A stretch of DNA of 64,000 nucleotides, taken from Mycolicibacterium arenosum (GTDB lineage: Bacteria > Actinomycetota > Actinomycetes > Mycobacteriales > Mycobacteriaceae). Both the position numbers and the translations under genes were made by a program. The notes below the pieces were generated by a model. It was not told where the DNA came from and ran no database searches. It saw nothing but the letters and a program-made list of their open reading frames with translations. The stretch lies in contig NZ_JANDBD010000004.1 of assembly GCF_024320865.1 (NCBI RefSeq), positions 434,001-498,000 of the forward strand. Reading direction: 5' to 3'. Positions 62,916-64,000 of the stretch are shown piece by piece. The stretch's first letter is position 1; the number at the start of each line of letters is the position of its first letter.

Positions 62916-63915
62916 GGACACTCGCCGCCGACGGCGTGAGCGTGCGCAGCGCGGCCTCGACGAGACGGGCCGGTGACGGCAGCACCGCCGCCTCGAGTGC
63001 GGCGGCGGCGGGGGTCGGCACGAACTTCGCGCCGACCCGTTCGACGGGTGCCTCGAGTCGGCCGAACAGTTCCTTCGACAGGATGGCGGCGATCTCGGCG
63101 CCGGGACCCGCGAACTCCACGGCGTGGTGGGCGACCACGGCACGGCGGGTGCGGCCCACGGATTCGACGATGGTCTCGACGTCCAACGGCACCAGCGTGC
63201 GCAGGTCGACGACCTCGGCGCCGACGTCGTGCTCGGACTGCAGTGTCTCGGCGGCCTTCAGGGCGTCGTGCACGCTGCGCCCGTAGGCGATGAACGTGAC
63301 GTCGGTGCCCGGCCGCTTGACGTCGGCCCGCCCCAATGGAATCGAGAAGCCGGGATCGGTCGGCACCGCGCCCTTGACCCCCTGCAGCCGGATCGTCTCG
63401 ATGAACAGGCAGGGGTCCTCGTCGAAGATCGCCGACGTCAGCAGTCCCTTACCGTCGCGGGGGGTGGACGGGATGATCACCTTCATTCCCGGCACGTGCA
63501 TGAACCACGCCTCCAGCGACTGCGAATGCGTTGCGCCGGTGGCCAGTCCGCCGTACACCTGGGTGCGGACGGTGAGCGGCGCCGTCGTTCTGCCCGCCGT
63601 CATGAACCGCATCTTCGCCGCGTTGTTGATCAGCTGGTCGGCGGCGATCCCGATGAAGTCCATGATCATGATCTCGGCAACCGGAAGGAGACCGTCGACG
63701 GCGGCGCCGATGGCGGCACCCACGATGGCGGCCTCCGAGATCGGGGTGTCGAGCACGCGATCGTGCCCGTACTTCGTCGACAGCCCCGCGGTCGGGCCCG
63801 ACGCGCCGGGGTCGGCGATGTCCTCCCCGAGCAGGAACACCCGCTCGTCGGCTGCCAGCGCCTGATCGAGCGCGAGGTTCAGCGCCTCGCGCATGGTCAT
63901 CTGCTGCTCGGTCAT
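62908..63915 (-). CDS. 2-oxoacid dehydrogenase E1 beta subunit
   Basis: 335 residues from the second ATG (MTEQQM); an ATG one codon earlier is possible. Transketolase-like E1-beta: VFLLGEDIADPGASG near 28, DTPISEAAIVGAAIGAAVDG, IMDFIGIAADQLINNAAKMR near 85 and a C-terminal transketolase domain (VTFIAYGRSVHDALKAAETL, VVDLRTLVPLDVETI). With the E1-alpha gene upstream it decarboxylates a 2-oxo acid using ThDP. The acetoin/branched-chain type cannot be told apart here. Confidence 0.92.
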   Translation of the reverse strand: MTEQQMTMREALNLALDQALAADERVFLLGEDIADPGASGPTAGLSTKYGHDRVLDTPISEAAIVGAAIGAAVDGLLPVAEIMIMDFIGIAADQLINNAAKMRFMTAGRTTAPLTVRTQVYGGLATGATHSQSLEAWFMHVPGMKVIIPSTPRDGKGLLTSAIFDEDPCLFIETIRLQGVKGAVPTDPGFSIPLGRADVKRPGTDVTFIAYGRSVHDALKAAETLQSEHDVGAEVVDLRTLVPLDVETIVESVGRTRRAVVAHHAVEFAGPGAEIAAILSKELFGRLEAPVERVGAKFVPTPAAAALEAAVLPSPARLVEAALRTLTPSAASVHG

Positions 63916-63926
63916 CACCGGACTCC

Positions 63927-64000
63927 TCAGACGGGGAACGCGATCGGGTGGGCGTACACATCGCGGTCCAGTTCGTCGACAGCGGGGGCCGGCGCGGCCA
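63927..64000 (-). CDS. 2-oxoacid dehydrogenase E1 alpha subunit (C-terminal end)
   Basis: Only the last 23 codons are in the window, reading AAPAPAVDELDRDVYAHPIA and ending FPV, stop at 63927-63929. The position just before E1-beta with an 11-nt gap and the DVYA-type ending fit an E1-alpha subunit. The rest lies beyond the window. Confidence 0.7.
   Translation of the reverse strand, partial: AAPAPAVDELDRDVYAHPIAFPV

Noticed and set aside
1..64000. CRISPR array, insertion sequence, prophage
   Set aside because: No regularly spaced repeats, transposase motifs or phage genes were seen anywhere in the window.

Overview
The window is GC-rich actinobacterial DNA that most resembles a fast-growing Mycobacterium (Mycolicibacterium). 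The case rests on two complete-order mce gene sets (mceA to mceF), an MmpL4/5-type RND transporter, GAF-ANTAR proteins, a WhiB protein, a SigF-family sigma factor, DUF6636-type secreted proteins, several FadD/P450/F420-type enzymes, and many GTG/TTG starts with 4-nt ATGA/GTGA gene overlaps.

Layout. 1-6823 (minus): mceF (cut by the window edge), E, D, C, B, A as one overlapping operon with no yrbE permease genes. 7099-7715: a decayed cytochrome P450. 7719-10583 (minus): an MmpL4/5-like transporter without an MmpS partner. 10849-13580 (plus): an unrecognised protein, a DUF309 protein, an orphan SigF-type sigma factor and a MarR regulator with a probable 3' frameshift. 13625-17010 (minus): GH65 glycoside phosphorylase/hydrolase, beta-phosphoglucomutase-like HAD protein and WhiB. 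17256-20807: three luciferase-like flavin/F420 oxidoreductases, the first behind a possibly structured leader. 20856-28934: small secreted or membrane proteins, a phasin-like protein, a broken flavodoxin, four tRNA genes (Val-CAC; Gly-GCC, Cys-GCA, Val-GAC), two GAF-ANTAR genes (one frameshifted in a CG repeat) and a MarR. 28938-33763 (minus): DeoR regulator, FGGY kinase and two FAD oxidoreductases, probably for glycerol or another polyol. 33851-34941: a Gly/Cys-rich membrane protein next to a GRDP-like protein, then a 2-TM protein.

The right half (about 35-64 kb) looks like a catabolic and uptake region for a lipophilic substrate. It holds two FadR-type regulators around an acyl-CoA ligase and an aldehyde dehydrogenase, and a TetR-controlled set (aldehyde dehydrogenase, TetR, P450, thiolase-like protein, with a divergent Zn alcohol dehydrogenase). 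These are followed by an enoyl-CoA hydratase with a ligase, an AttH/CrtC-like protein, a thiolase-like protein divergent from a DUF35 protein, a second mceA-F operon (51480-58920) again without yrbE, a P450, another ligase and hydratase, and an E1-alpha/E1-beta pair with a free-standing lipoyl domain but no visible E2.

A plausible reading is uptake by Mce proteins, hydroxylation by P450, oxidation by ADH/ALDH, CoA activation by FadD, and chain cleavage by hydratase/thiolase plus an oxo-acid dehydrogenase. The substrate cannot be read from the sequence. Family assignments come from motif recognition only; no database searches were possible.
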